10,564 nt of DNA from an uncultured Collinsella sp. (GCA_900542305.1 UQMU01000047.1:1-10564); one strand, 5' to 3'; shown: positions 1 to 7,102, counted from the stretch's first letter. Numbers and translations are program-made. The notes: generated from the letters alone by a model not told the origin.

Positions 1-25
1 AATCCAAGGGTTATACCCTAAGAGC

Positions 26-55
26 AAACCACCCCTTTTAGGGGTGGTTTTGATT
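26..55 (+). terminator. Intrinsic terminator of an upstream transcript
   Basis: A perfect 10-bp inverted repeat, AAACCACCCC (26-35) and GGGGTGGTTT (41-50), encloses a five-base loop, and the descending arm runs into TTTTGATT. It has the form of a Rho-independent terminator for a plus-strand gene that ends to the left of the window. Because the arms are A/T-rich at the base, it could also stop transcription coming from the right. Confidence 0.8.
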
Positions 56-60
56 AAAGA

Positions 61-224
61 CTTCAGCCCGTGTGTCGCGTGCAGTGCGGCGCGTCGGAAA
101 CCGCCAGATACGCGGTCGGCGCCAACGGCCTGAACGAGGCAGCGGTCGGGGTGCATTCGGGAGCAGCTGAACTTCGAGTAGGATTAACCTAATTCGACCG
201 CTTGCGGATGCATTTCAACCTTTG
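61..224. other. Inter-terminator segment with RNA-fold potential, no convincing gene
   Basis: This segment lies between two terminators. It shows a nested hairpin (GGCGC 88-92 with GCGCC 119-123, and inside it ACCGC 100-104 with GCGGT 112-116). A second long-range stem pairs TGCATTCG (152-159) with CGGATGCA (205-212), with one G-U pair. GCGGTCGG occurs twice (112-119 and 142-149), and both copies could pair with CGACCGC (195-201). One plus-strand frame stays open across about 120 bases, but it has no ribosome binding site. The segment may be a small RNA or a degraded gene. I do not recognise a known RNA family. Confidence 0.3.
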
Positions 225-260
225 GCGCCTTGCCCATCTTGGGTGAGGCGCTTTTTTATT
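225..260 (+). terminator. Intrinsic terminator
   Basis: The stem GCGCCT (225-230) pairs with AGGCGC (246-251) and extends inward through wobble pairs to GCCC/GGGT around a short loop. It is followed directly by six T's at 252-257. This is a convincing Rho-independent terminator for whatever is transcribed from the 61-224 segment. It also insulates the solute-binding-protein operon that begins just downstream. Confidence 0.8.
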
Positions 261-285
261 GCCGCATCAGCCCCGGGTATACAAT
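257..285 (+). promoter_or_regulatory. Candidate sigma-70-type promoter for the sensor operon
   Basis: The -10-like TACAAT at 280-285 lies 35 bases before the GTG start. The same hexamer serves the well-formed tRNA promoter at 9950-9955. The -35 region is poor: TTGCCG at 259-264 gives a short 15-base spacer, and TATTGC at 257-262 gives 17 bases but matches weakly. The promoter starts inside the T-run of the preceding terminator. Confidence 0.4.
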
Positions 286-319
286 GAAATCCGACTGCTG
301 TTTCGATGAAGGGAGGCGC

Positions 320-1156
320 GTGCCCGGACGCACCAAGCGAGCCGCCATCGTCTCGTTTACGCTCATGCTCCTTGTTGCCGCCTGTTTGGCCGCCCTGACG
401 TATACCGTTCGAAGCAGTTCTTCCTCCTCGAATGAAGGCGACAAAGATCTCCCGGTACTCAAAATCGGCGTTACGGATAACGACCCCTATGTGTATGTCG
501 ATACCACGGGCGATTACGCTGGTATCGATATCGACATCGCCCGCGAGGCCTGCAAGCGTGCGGGGCTCAAGCCACAGTTTGTCGATATTGACTGGAACGA
601 TCGCGACCGGCTGCTCAAAAACGGTGATATCGATTGCCTGTGGTGTGATTATTCTCCCTGTTATCGCGAGGATAAGTATTACTGGACCGAGCCGTATCTA
701 ACCGTGACGGTCTCGGTTGCCGCCAAGAAAACGAGTGGCATCACGTCCTTGGCGCATCTCGATGGAAGCAAGGCCATCGCGGTGATTGCGGGCTCGGTGA
801 GCGAACGCCGATTGCTCGCAGGGGATCTGGAAATCTCGCCGGACGTGCAAATCAAATCGTATGGTTCTGCCGAGCTCTGCAAAGCCGCCCTCGCCAAAGG
901 GTATGTTGACTGTTGGATGGCGGACGTTCAATCGCTTGATCGACTCGTCGTCCAGTATCCCGGCGTTTATCGTGCGTTTGCCGACAACGTTATGACGGTT
1001 GACCTGGGCGTTGCATTTGATGTTGCCTATGAGGGAGAGTGCGTCAAAAACCTCAATACCGCGCTGTTCGACATGGATCGAGACGGCACGATAGAGCGCA
1101 TTGTGGACAATTACAAGGCAGGAGCGACGACGGGCGGGCAAGGAGCGGAATCATGA
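320..1156 (+). CDS. Membrane-anchored family-3 solute-binding protein (amino-acid-binding type)
   Basis: This is a 278-residue extracytoplasmic ligand-binding protein of the SBP_bac_3 type. A basic N-terminus (RTKR) precedes a hydrophobic segment at about residues 8-30. That segment contains VAAC ending at Cys22, a possible lipobox, but hydrophobic residues continue after the cysteine, so an uncleaved membrane anchor is equally possible. A six-serine linker (32-37) leads into the binding domain at about 46-270. The family signature is NGDID (101-105), then SPCYRED (112-118) and WTEPYL (122-127). GTG at 320 is chosen because GGGAGG lies just upstream, although the 3-base spacing is short. An in-frame ATG at 284 has no ribosome site and overlaps the putative -10. 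The stop overlaps the next start (ATGA), so the two genes are probably co-translated. No permease or ATPase gene is nearby, so I infer a sensory role rather than transport. Confidence 0.82.
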   Translation: MPGRTKRAAIVSFTLMLLVAACLAALTYTVRSSSSSSNEGDKDLPVLKIGVTDNDPYVYVDTTGDYAGIDIDIAREACKRAGLKPQFVDIDWNDRDRLLKNGDIDCLWCDYSPCYREDKYYWTEPYLTVTVSVAAKKTSGITSLAHLDGSKAIAVIAGSVSERRLLAGDLEISPDVQIKSYGSAELCKAALAKGYVDCWMADVQSLDRLVVQYPGVYRAFADNVMTVDLGVAFDVAYEGECVKNLNTALFDMDRDGTIERIVDNYKAGATTGGQGAES

Positions 1157-2952
1157 CAAATGACAAACACCGCTTGCGTCGAAAGACTCTGACCGTCATA
1201 GCTGTCAGCGTTATTGTCAGCGCTGTCTTATTAGGCCTGTTGTATGCGGTTGGAACCCATCGCTGCCTCGAAAAAACGCTTGGGTTTGGCCAAGAAACCA
1301 TGGTGTTTTTAAAAAATGCCTGCGAAAAATATGACCGATATGAACAGGGAAGAAAAACCGAGGCGACGCACAATTTGGATGCGGCGCTCGAGTCGTTTGC
1401 GACGTTCTTGCCGCCTGATCGATTTGAAGTCAACGACGATCTGGTCGAGGAATATGTCCATACCGAGAGCCTTTCGGGAATGTTGGTCATGGACGCCGAT
1501 GGTCATATGGTCGCCCATTACGATATCGACGGCCGCGATCCACTCATGCTGTGGCGAGAGGAGCTGGCCTGTTCGCCGGTCACATCGATGTATCAAGGTT
1601 CCAAAGTGACCTACTCAACTGTCGTTGAGCGCCGTGGTGTTGTGTTTGCCGTCTGTGCTGTCCCGTATGGCGACGGCGTTGCCCTGGCATACCGCTCACT
1701 TGTTTCCGATTCGGCGGACGACTATTCATATGCCATAGCCGACGTGCTTTCGAACAACACCTTCCACCAGGGCCCCACGGTGCTTGTTATGGAGGATGCG
1801 GAGATTGTCTCATCCAACAGCGCCGATGCCGATATGTCGCTCGCCCGACTCCTCACCAGTACAGGAGTTGAGTGGAAAGAAGACGGCCTGACGCGCATCG
1901 AATATCGAGGAGACAAATGGTATGCCGTGCGTGCGGCATATAAGGACTACCGCCTGTTTGCGCTATATCCCAAATCTGAGGTCATGTCTGACAGGATTTC
2001 ATTTGTCGCCGTCGGCGTCTTGGTGTGCCTCGCGTTTTGGGTCGTGGTGCTGTTGGCTCGAAATATCGTTGACCACCGCAATTTGGTCGAAAAGGATAAA
2101 CAGCTCGGCATTATCAATGCCATAAGCGCCATCTACGATTCGACCTTCCTTTTGCATCTCGACACCCTCGAGATCGAGGGAATCAATATGTCGCCGGCGA
2201 TAGCGAAGATATTCGCCGAGCACAACGAGGCATATGACTTTATGGACACAGTCTGCCGGGATATCGTGAGCCCCGAAAGCCGCGAAGCGGTTGTGGGACT
2301 CGTAGATATAAGTACGCTTCGTGAACGTATGGAGGGCGTACCATACTTGGCTGCCGAGGTGCGAGATCGTCGAGGCGCTTGGTACTCGCTACAGGTTGTC
2401 CCCCAGCATCGCGATGAGCAAGGCCGGCTGGAGTCGGTTGTCGTGGCGACGCACAACATATCGATGGTCAAGCATGCCGAGGAGCTGTCATACCAAGATA
2501 AACTGACGGGGCTTCGCAACCGCAACTATCTTGAATCGCGTGGAGATAGCCTGGTAAACGAGGACTTGCCGGTGAGCGTGATTATGGTGGACTGTAATTA
2601 TCTCAAGCGGACCAACGACATCTATGGTCACGAGATGGGGGATGAGCTGCTGCGACGGACGGCGTCCGTGCTGCGGCGGGTGGCTGGTGCGGATTACCTG
2701 CCGATGCGCGTTGGCGGCGACGAGTTTTTGCTGGTTTGCCCCCATACTGACAACGAGTCTGCGCTCGGGCTGGAACAGGACCTTCGTCTCGGTCTTGCCG
2801 CGGTAAGCGATGAGACCCTGACGGTCAGCGCATCGATTGGCGTGGCGACCGTCGAGACGGCTGGAAATACGCTGGCCGATGTATATCGCGTCGCCGACCA
2901 CAATATGTATCGTGAGAAGCGCATGGTCCACGTACAGGGTGCGGACTGCTAA
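1153..2952 (+). CDS. Membrane sensor diguanylate cyclase (TM-sensor-TM-PAS-like-GGDEF)
   Basis: This is a 599-residue membrane enzyme predicted to make c-di-GMP from two GTP. TM1 is at about 12-34. An extracytoplasmic sensor of about 245 residues follows, which I cannot assign to a named family, then TM2 at about 282-304. A PAS-like cytoplasmic domain spans about 315-440. The GGDEF domain starts at YQDKLTGLRNR (447) and carries an intact GGDEF signature at 521-525. The nucleotide-binding stretch reads DCNYLKRTNDIYGHEMGDE, a variant of the usual D-x-D-x-F-K. The allosteric RxxD I-site is absent (GADY at the aligned place), so classic product inhibition is not expected. AAGGAG lies 7 bases before the ATG at 1153, and the start overlaps the stop of the binding-protein gene. 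The two proteins probably act as one sensory unit. No EAL or HD-GYP domain is present. Confidence 0.92.
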   Translation: MTNDKHRLRRKTLTVIAVSVIVSAVLLGLLYAVGTHRCLEKTLGFGQETMVFLKNACEKYDRYEQGRKTEATHNLDAALESFATFLPPDRFEVNDDLVEEYVHTESLSGMLVMDADGHMVAHYDIDGRDPLMLWREELACSPVTSMYQGSKVTYSTVVERRGVVFAVCAVPYGDGVALAYRSLVSDSADDYSYAIADVLSNNTFHQGPTVLVMEDAEIVSSNSADADMSLARLLTSTGVEWKEDGLTRIEYRGDKWYAVRAAYKDYRLFALYPKSEVMSDRISFVAVGVLVCLAFWVVVLLARNIVDHRNLVEKDKQLGIINAISAIYDSTFLLHLDTLEIEGINMSPAIAKIFAEHNEAYDFMDTVCRDIVSPESREAVVGLVDISTLRERMEGVPYLAAEVRDRRGAWYSLQVVPQHRDEQGRLESVVVATHNISMVKHAEELSYQDKLTGLRNRNYLESRGDSLVNEDLPVSVIMVDCNYLKRTNDIYGHEMGDELLRRTASVLRRVAGADYLPMRVGGDEFLLVCPHTDNESALGLEQDLRLGLAAVSDETLTVSASIGVATVETAGNTLADVYRVADHNMYREKRMVHVQGADC

Positions 2953-2969
2953 TCTTGCCCCCACCAGTC

Positions 2970-3000
2970 CAAGCATCGTAGGATGTTGAATCGGTGCTTG
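2970..3000. other. Intergenic 9-bp dyad
   Basis: CAAGCATCG (2970-2978) pairs with CGGTGCTTG (2992-3000) through nine pairs, one of them G-U, around a 13-base loop. No T-run follows on the plus strand, so a Rho-independent terminator is unlikely. It may be an operator-like dyad or an mRNA 3'-end structure of the cyclase gene. Possible -10-like GATAAT hexamers lie at 3002-3007 and 3025-3030, but I see no matching -35. Confidence 0.3.
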
Positions 3001-3065
3001 CGATAATAAGTCGGTCCAGGCGGGGATAATAGACGTCTGAAATTTCTTTCTGAGAGGGGATCTCA

Positions 3066-3329
3066 ATGATTAGTTTTGACTACAAGCCTCAGGGTGTATG
3101 CTCTCGCAATATTCACCTCAATCTCTCTGACGATGGCAGCAAGGTGCTGGGCGTCGAGTTTACTGGCGGCTGCGATGGCAACCTCAAGGCCATCTCCAGG
3201 CTGGTCGAGGGCGCTCCCGCCGATCGCGTAATCGAGGTTCTCGCCGGCAATACCTGCGGTATGAAAAAGACCTCTTGCGCCGATCAGCTTACGCGCGCTA
3301 TCGAGGCCGCTCGCGCAGAGATCGCCTAA
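3066..3329 (+). CDS. Small TSCPD-domain protein (TIGR03905-like)
   Basis: This 87-residue soluble protein consists almost entirely of one TSCPD-type domain. Such domains are named after a motif in vitamin-B12-type ribonucleotide reductases; as stand-alone proteins they have no established function that I know of. The motif here reads TSCADQL (69-75). Four cysteines, Cys12, Cys36, Cys64 and Cys71, are spaced like a possible metal site. The sequence also shows the family's GGCDGNL (34-40). AGAGGGGAT upstream of ATG 3066 is the ribosome site. The TAA stop overlaps the ATG of the next gene (TAATG), which points to translational coupling with the lipoprotein. The family assignment is from recognition of the motif pattern, and metal binding is an inference. 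Confidence 0.85.
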   Translation: MISFDYKPQGVCSRNIHLNLSDDGSKVLGVEFTGGCDGNLKAISRLVEGAPADRVIEVLAGNTCGMKKTSCADQLTRAIEAARAEIA

Positions 3330-4540
3330 TGAGCATCGCTGATCGCTTTAAGAATGGAATAACGCGTCGAGGTTTTGTGCTGGGTGGCGCCGCTACTGGT
3401 GCTGCTGCCGTACTGGCCGGTTGCTCGAAAAAAACGGGCACGAGTGATGACGCCGCTGGCGAGCCGCAGGTTATCAAGGACGATTCGAAGATTGTTTCGA
3501 TCACTGATGAGTACGAAGCTGTTGATATCGATCTTGAGCCCGCGGCCTCGTGGACGCTGCCGCTGGGCACGCTGCTGTACTACTGCGATGGCGACTACGC
3601 TGCCGCGATGATGGCGCCTGCTTCTGCCCTGCATGCCAATACGCTTGGTGTGCTCAGCCTGGGCGATGGCTCGCTTACCACACTTATCGAGGATCCCATT
3701 GAGGGAACCGGTTATGCGTTTTACGACGTTCGCGCGGGTGATGGCGTGTTCGCATGGGTCGAGATGAACTTTGCCAATGCGTCTTGGAAACTCTATGCGC
3801 AAAACCTTGCAGGCTCCTCCCTTACCGGCAACGCTGTCGAGCTCGACCGCGGCGGCGAAAACTACGATCCGCCGCTCTTCACAGCGTATGGGTCGTCGGT
3901 CATCTGGTATAAGATGCCTTCGTCCGGCGGCACCAAGACGAGTAACGATTCGTACTGTTACCGTCAGGCGCCCAGCGAGTCCAAGCCTGAGACTATTTGG
4001 AAGTCAACGGGCCGCTTCGCATCCGCCCCGCGTGTGAGCGACGGCATCCTGACCATCTCGCCCCGCGTGCACAATGATGAGGGCGTCTATTACGGTATGA
4101 CGGCGATTGACCTGACTGACGGCAACAACACGAAGCGAGCTCAGCTGGTGCTTCCTTCGTCGGTTTCGCCTTTCGAGGCCGTGTATATGGGAGACACCTT
4201 CGTGTTCTCCATTGAGGCGACGTATAGCGGTGTGGGCAGCCTGGGCAATATGGGCACCTATATCGGTAACGAGGGCGGGCCGTACCTCTTCCTGTCGCGT
4301 GAGCCGCTCGCGTGCGCTGCGGGAAGGAAAAACAAATACCTGGTTAAAGTTCAGGCGTCGCATTTTTTGATTGACACTTCGGCTAAGACCTACGGCTCGC
4401 TTCTGTCGCCCGACCGAGCCTTGGAGTATGGCGATTATCCTGCTACGGCGGGTAAATCGAGCTCGTTCTTAACGTACGCAACGGTGCGTAACAGCCAGGG
4501 AATTCCCGAGACGGTTACCGCTCGCTTGTTCTCTCTTTAG
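3329..4540 (+). CDS. Tat-exported lipoprotein, probable beta-propeller-like fold
   Basis: This 403-residue protein has a textbook twin-arginine signal, TRRGFVLGG (12-20), followed by an Ala-rich hydrophobic stretch and the lipobox LAGC with Cys32. It is therefore predicted to be exported folded and lipid-anchored on the outer face of the membrane. The mature part is rich in aromatic and glycine-containing beta-strand segments (for example LLYYCDGDY, VFAWVEM and SSVIWYKM) that recur like blades of a propeller. No catalytic motif is evident and I do not recognise a specific function. The start is ATG 3329, inside the stop of the TSCPD gene. A weak AGAG lies 8 bases upstream, so translation probably depends on coupling. 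An in-frame upstream start near 3275 would overlap the previous gene and push the Tat signal inward, so it is rejected. Confidence 0.82.
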   Translation: MSIADRFKNGITRRGFVLGGAATGAAAVLAGCSKKTGTSDDAAGEPQVIKDDSKIVSITDEYEAVDIDLEPAASWTLPLGTLLYYCDGDYAAAMMAPASALHANTLGVLSLGDGSLTTLIEDPIEGTGYAFYDVRAGDGVFAWVEMNFANASWKLYAQNLAGSSLTGNAVELDRGGENYDPPLFTAYGSSVIWYKMPSSGGTKTSNDSYCYRQAPSESKPETIWKSTGRFASAPRVSDGILTISPRVHNDEGVYYGMTAIDLTDGNNTKRAQLVLPSSVSPFEAVYMGDTFVFSIEATYSGVGSLGNMGTYIGNEGGPYLFLSREPLACAAGRKNKYLVKVQASHFLIDTSAKTYGSLLSPDRALEYGDYPATAGKSSSFLTYATVRNSQGIPETVTARLFSL

Positions 4541-4599
4541 TCTCCGAGGGGTTAAAAAGGCGTCGACAGGGGAATAAGCGCGTTGTGACTATGAGTACC

Positions 4600-4638
4600 G
4601 CCCGCCGAGCTATCGCACCCATGCGATGCCCGGTGGGC
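4600..4638. other. Strong intergenic hairpin without U-tract
   Basis: The outer arms GCCCGCCG (4600-4607) and CGGTGGGC (4631-4638) pair with one G-U. The inner arms ATCGCA (4612-4617) and TGCGAT (4622-4627) pair perfectly around CCCA. GC/GC pairs beside a bulged base nearly fuse the two into one long stem. The following bases are TCAGGTGCG, so it is not a classical Rho-independent terminator. It ends about 10 bases before a possible -10 (TAAAAT, 4649-4654). It could be a transcript 3' end for the lipoprotein gene or a regulatory dyad of the two-component operon. Confidence 0.45.
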
Positions 4639-4648
4639 TCAGGTGCGT

Positions 4649-4654
4649 TAAAAT
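4649..4654 (+). promoter_or_regulatory. Possible -10 element of the two-component operon
   Basis: TAAAAT at 4649-4654 resembles a -10 hexamer and would give a leader of about 33 bases before ATG 4694. The expected -35 position (around 4626-4631) falls in the descending arm of the strong hairpin and shows no TTG core. If this promoter is used it may need an activator. Confidence 0.25.
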
Positions 4655-4693
4655 GAGCTTGTTCTTAGCTAATTGAGACAGGGGGGCCGTGTT

Positions 4694-5416
4694 ATGGCTT
4701 CAGATGCAAAAAAGATTCTGCTGGTCGAGGACGAGAAGGCAATCCGTGACGCTGTCGCTGCCTATCTCGAGCGCGAAGGCTACTGGGTTGTGGGCGTCGG
4801 CGACGGCCAGTCCGCGATCGAGGAGTTCGAGAAGCATCAGTTCGACCTGGTCGTGCTCGACCTTATGCTCCCCAAGATTCCCGGCGAGCGCGTTTGCCGC
4901 ACCATTCGCGATACCTCGGATGTCCCCATCATCATGCTGACGGCTAAGGGCGAGATCGAGGACCGTATTATCGGTCTTGAGCTCGGCGCCGACGACTATC
5001 TGATTAAGCCGTTCTCGCCGCGCGAGCTCGTCGCCCGCGTTCGCGCTCTGTTCCGCCGTGCCCATCAGGCCGACGAGCCCGCCGTCGAGGTACTCGACTT
5101 CGGCGATCTGGTCATCGATATCTCGGGCCACAAGATCTTGGTCGAGGGCAAGGAAGTCGATCTGACGGCTTCCGAGTTTAAGCTGCTCACCACGCTTGCC
5201 CGCCATCCCGGCCGTGTGTATAACCGCATGGAGCTGGTCGAGAAAGTGCTCGGGTATGACTTTGAGGGCTATGAGCGCACCATCGATAGCCACGTGAAGA
5301 ATCTTCGCGCCAAGCTGGGCGATGATCCCAAGAAGCCCAAGTGGCTCTACACCGTCCATGGTGTCGGCTATCGCTTCGAGGCTCCGGCCAAGACCGATAA
5401 GTCGGACGAGAAATAG
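4694..5416 (+). CDS. OmpR/PhoB-family response regulator transcription factor
   Basis: This is a 240-residue DNA-binding response regulator. The receiver domain spans about 6-120 and has all key residues: acidic pair Glu12/Asp13, phospho-acceptor Asp56 in VVLDLMLP, Thr83 in MLTAKG, Tyr102, and Lys105 in LIKPF. A winged-helix trans_reg_C domain follows at about 135-232, with LTASEFKLL, the RVYNRMELVEKVLG region, RTIDSHVKNLRAKLG and VHGVGYRFE. Phosphorylation by the adjacent kinase should alter DNA binding. AGGGGGG at 4680-4686, 7 bases before ATG 4694, decides the start; an in-frame TTG at 4673 lies upstream of that site. The kinase gene begins 12 bases after the stop. Overall it resembles the MtrA/RegX3/PhoP group, but the sequence alone does not settle orthology, so no symbol is given. 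Confidence 0.95.
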   Translation: MASDAKKILLVEDEKAIRDAVAAYLEREGYWVVGVGDGQSAIEEFEKHQFDLVVLDLMLPKIPGERVCRTIRDTSDVPIIMLTAKGEIEDRIIGLELGADDYLIKPFSPRELVARVRALFRRAHQADEPAVEVLDFGDLVIDISGHKILVEGKEVDLTASEFKLLTTLARHPGRVYNRMELVEKVLGYDFEGYERTIDSHVKNLRAKLGDDPKKPKWLYTVHGVGYRFEAPAKTDKSDEK

Positions 5417-5427
5417 GGAAATCACAT

Positions 5428-6993
5428 ATGACACCTGCGCGCTTTGAAATCGGACAAAAGCACAAGCAGGAGAGCGAGGCGGGTTCCAAGGCTAGTTGGA
5501 ACACGCCTCGTTCCGATTCACGGCCAACGATGAGCTATCCCTCGCGCATGGCACTTGCTTTTGCTCTGACATCGCTCATGACGGTATTGGTGCTGGTGGG
5601 CGTTGTCTCTGTTGTGTGGGGCACGGTCTTTTCGGATTACACACGCTCCAATATCGTCGAAATCGCAAATTCCGCTGCCGAGAAGTTGGCGACCTCATAT
5701 GAGGAAAACGGCTCTTGGACCGCGGGAGAACTGCGCACGGTCGCAACGTCGAGTTTGGTTTCCGACGATCTGGGCATGCAGGTCGTCAATAAAAAGGGTG
5801 TGATCGTTTATGACGATTCCTGGCCCTCGGCAAGCGCCACCGCCGATGTACGCGAAAACCAGGCTACGACCGACGACACGAGCGGCAAGAGGGCATCGCA
5901 TAGCCCGGTCTCGTCTGCTCCAACCGACTCCGATAGCGTTGCTAACGTCGAGATTGTAACGTCTTCCGGCGAGCATGTCGGACAGGTAAAGCTGTGGGCC
6001 ATCGGCTCCGACGCTCTGCTCACCAAGGCGGACTCTGCGTTTAGGGAGAAGACCTTTAACGCCATGGCCCTCGCCGCGGTTGTTGCAATCTGCATTTCGG
6101 TCGTTATCGGATCGCTCGTGTCGCGCATGCTCACCAAACCGATTCATCGCATCACCAGTACCGCAAAGCAAATCCGTGACGGCGACCTGTCGGCTCGCAC
6201 GGGGCTGCGCGGTGATGACGAGATCGATCAGCTGGGTGAGACCTTCGATGAGATGGCCACCTCGCTCGAGAAGGATATGAAACACGAGAAGCGCCTGACC
6301 TCAGACGTTGCACACGAGCTTCGCACGCCGCTTATGGCCATGCTCGCAACGGTCGAGGCCATGCAGGATGGCGTGTATCCCACCGACGATGAGCATTTGG
6401 AGACCGTTGCTTCCGAGACGCGTCGCCTGGCTCGTCTGGTGCAGCAGATGCTCGACCTATCGCGTATGGAAAACAGCACGGCTCCGCTCAATCTAGAACC
6501 GGTGGACATGGTTCCGTTCGTGCGATCGATTGTGAACGGCCAGGAGCGTCTGTTTGCCGACCGTGACCTTCGTCTTCGCTTTGCAGATGAAACCCAAGGG
6601 CACGACGATGTCGTCGAGGCCGATCCTGACATGATCACGCAATGTGTTATCAACCTCATGAGCAACGCCATGCGCTACACCCCCGAGGGCGGTTGGGTCG
6701 TGGTGTCGGTGCTCAGTGACCGCAGGCACGTCAGCATTGCCGTTTCTGATACCGGCATCGGTATTGCCAAGGACGATCTGTCGCGCATTTTCGGGCGGTT
6801 TTGGCGCGCCGATGCCAGCCGCGCCCGCGAAGCTGGCGGCCTGGGCGTCGGCCTCGCCGTGACCAAGCAGATCGTCGAGCGTCACCATGGCTACATATCC
6901 GTGGAGTCGGAGCTTGGAAAGGGTACGACTTTTACAATTCATCTGCCCCGCGAGCACACGGCGGACGCGGCATCTACTACAATGGAGCACTAG
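5428..6993 (+). CDS. Sensor histidine kinase, two-TM, HAMP, HisKA and HATPase_c
   Basis: This 521-residue membrane kinase is the partner of the regulator just upstream. A cytoplasmic N-terminus of about 40 residues precedes TM1 (about 41-65). The extracytoplasmic sensor loop of about 145 residues follows, including a Ser/Thr/Asp-rich, probably disordered stretch at about 130-172. TM2 lies at about 211-233 and a HAMP domain at about 234-286. HisKA has SDVAHELRTPL with the phospho-accepting His296. The ATPase domain has the N box with Asn413 (MSNAMRYTPEGG), G1 with Asp441 (SDTGIGI), the F box IFGRFWRAD, and G2 GGLGVGLAV. AGGGAAA lies about 8 bases before ATG 5428. A later in-frame ATG would shorten the cytoplasmic tail and cannot be excluded. 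The extracytoplasmic loop gives no clue to the signal. The architecture is of the BaeS/WalK/MtrB kind. Confidence 0.94.
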   Translation: MTPARFEIGQKHKQESEAGSKASWNTPRSDSRPTMSYPSRMALAFALTSLMTVLVLVGVVSVVWGTVFSDYTRSNIVEIANSAAEKLATSYEENGSWTAGELRTVATSSLVSDDLGMQVVNKKGVIVYDDSWPSASATADVRENQATTDDTSGKRASHSPVSSAPTDSDSVANVEIVTSSGEHVGQVKLWAIGSDALLTKADSAFREKTFNAMALAAVVAICISVVIGSLVSRMLTKPIHRITSTAKQIRDGDLSARTGLRGDDEIDQLGETFDEMATSLEKDMKHEKRLTSDVAHELRTPLMAMLATVEAMQDGVYPTDDEHLETVASETRRLARLVQQMLDLSRMENSTAPLNLEPVDMVPFVRSIVNGQERLFADRDLRLRFADETQGHDDVVEADPDMITQCVINLMSNAMRYTPEGGWVVVSVLSDRRHVSIAVSDTGIGIAKDDLSRIFGRFWRADASRAREAGGLGVGLAVTKQIVERHHGYISVESELGKGTTFTIHLPREHTADAASTTMEH

Positions 6994-7051
6994 CTTTTCG
7001 CTATTCGGTGAAGGAGGGGCCGCGTCCCTGCCGCTCCGAGTTTGCGAAAAC

Positions 7052-7078
7052 ATGCGGGAAAGAACCCGCATTTCTGTC
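7052..7078 (+). terminator. Weak terminator-like hairpin between kinase gene and purC
   Basis: A perfect 7-bp stem, ATGCGGG (7052-7058) with CCCGCAT (7065-7071), encloses AAAGAA and is followed by TTCTGT. The T-run is short, so it may attenuate and not fully terminate. It lies about 30 bases before the purC start, in the likely purC leader if transcription reads through from the kinase operon. Confidence 0.45.
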
Positions 7079-7102
7079 GTATTTAGGTAAGGAGTGACTC
7101 AC

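Noticed and set aside
73..192. Open plus-strand frame of about 40 codons between the two left-hand terminators
   Set aside because: There is no ribosome site or clear start codon and the stems cut across it, so it is treated as possible RNA or spacer.
320..1156. ABC-transporter operon assignment for the binding protein
   Set aside because: No permease or ATPase gene lies within the window. The next gene is a diguanylate cyclase and the stretch before it is terminators.
2488..3066. 192-codon minus-strand open frame opposite the GGDEF domain
   Set aside because: It overlaps the conserved GGDEF coding sequence and crosses the intergenic dyad. It has no recognisable protein features.
4700..5434. 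244-codon minus-strand open frame opposite the response regulator
   Set aside because: It mirrors the regulator gene almost exactly and shows no motif of its own.
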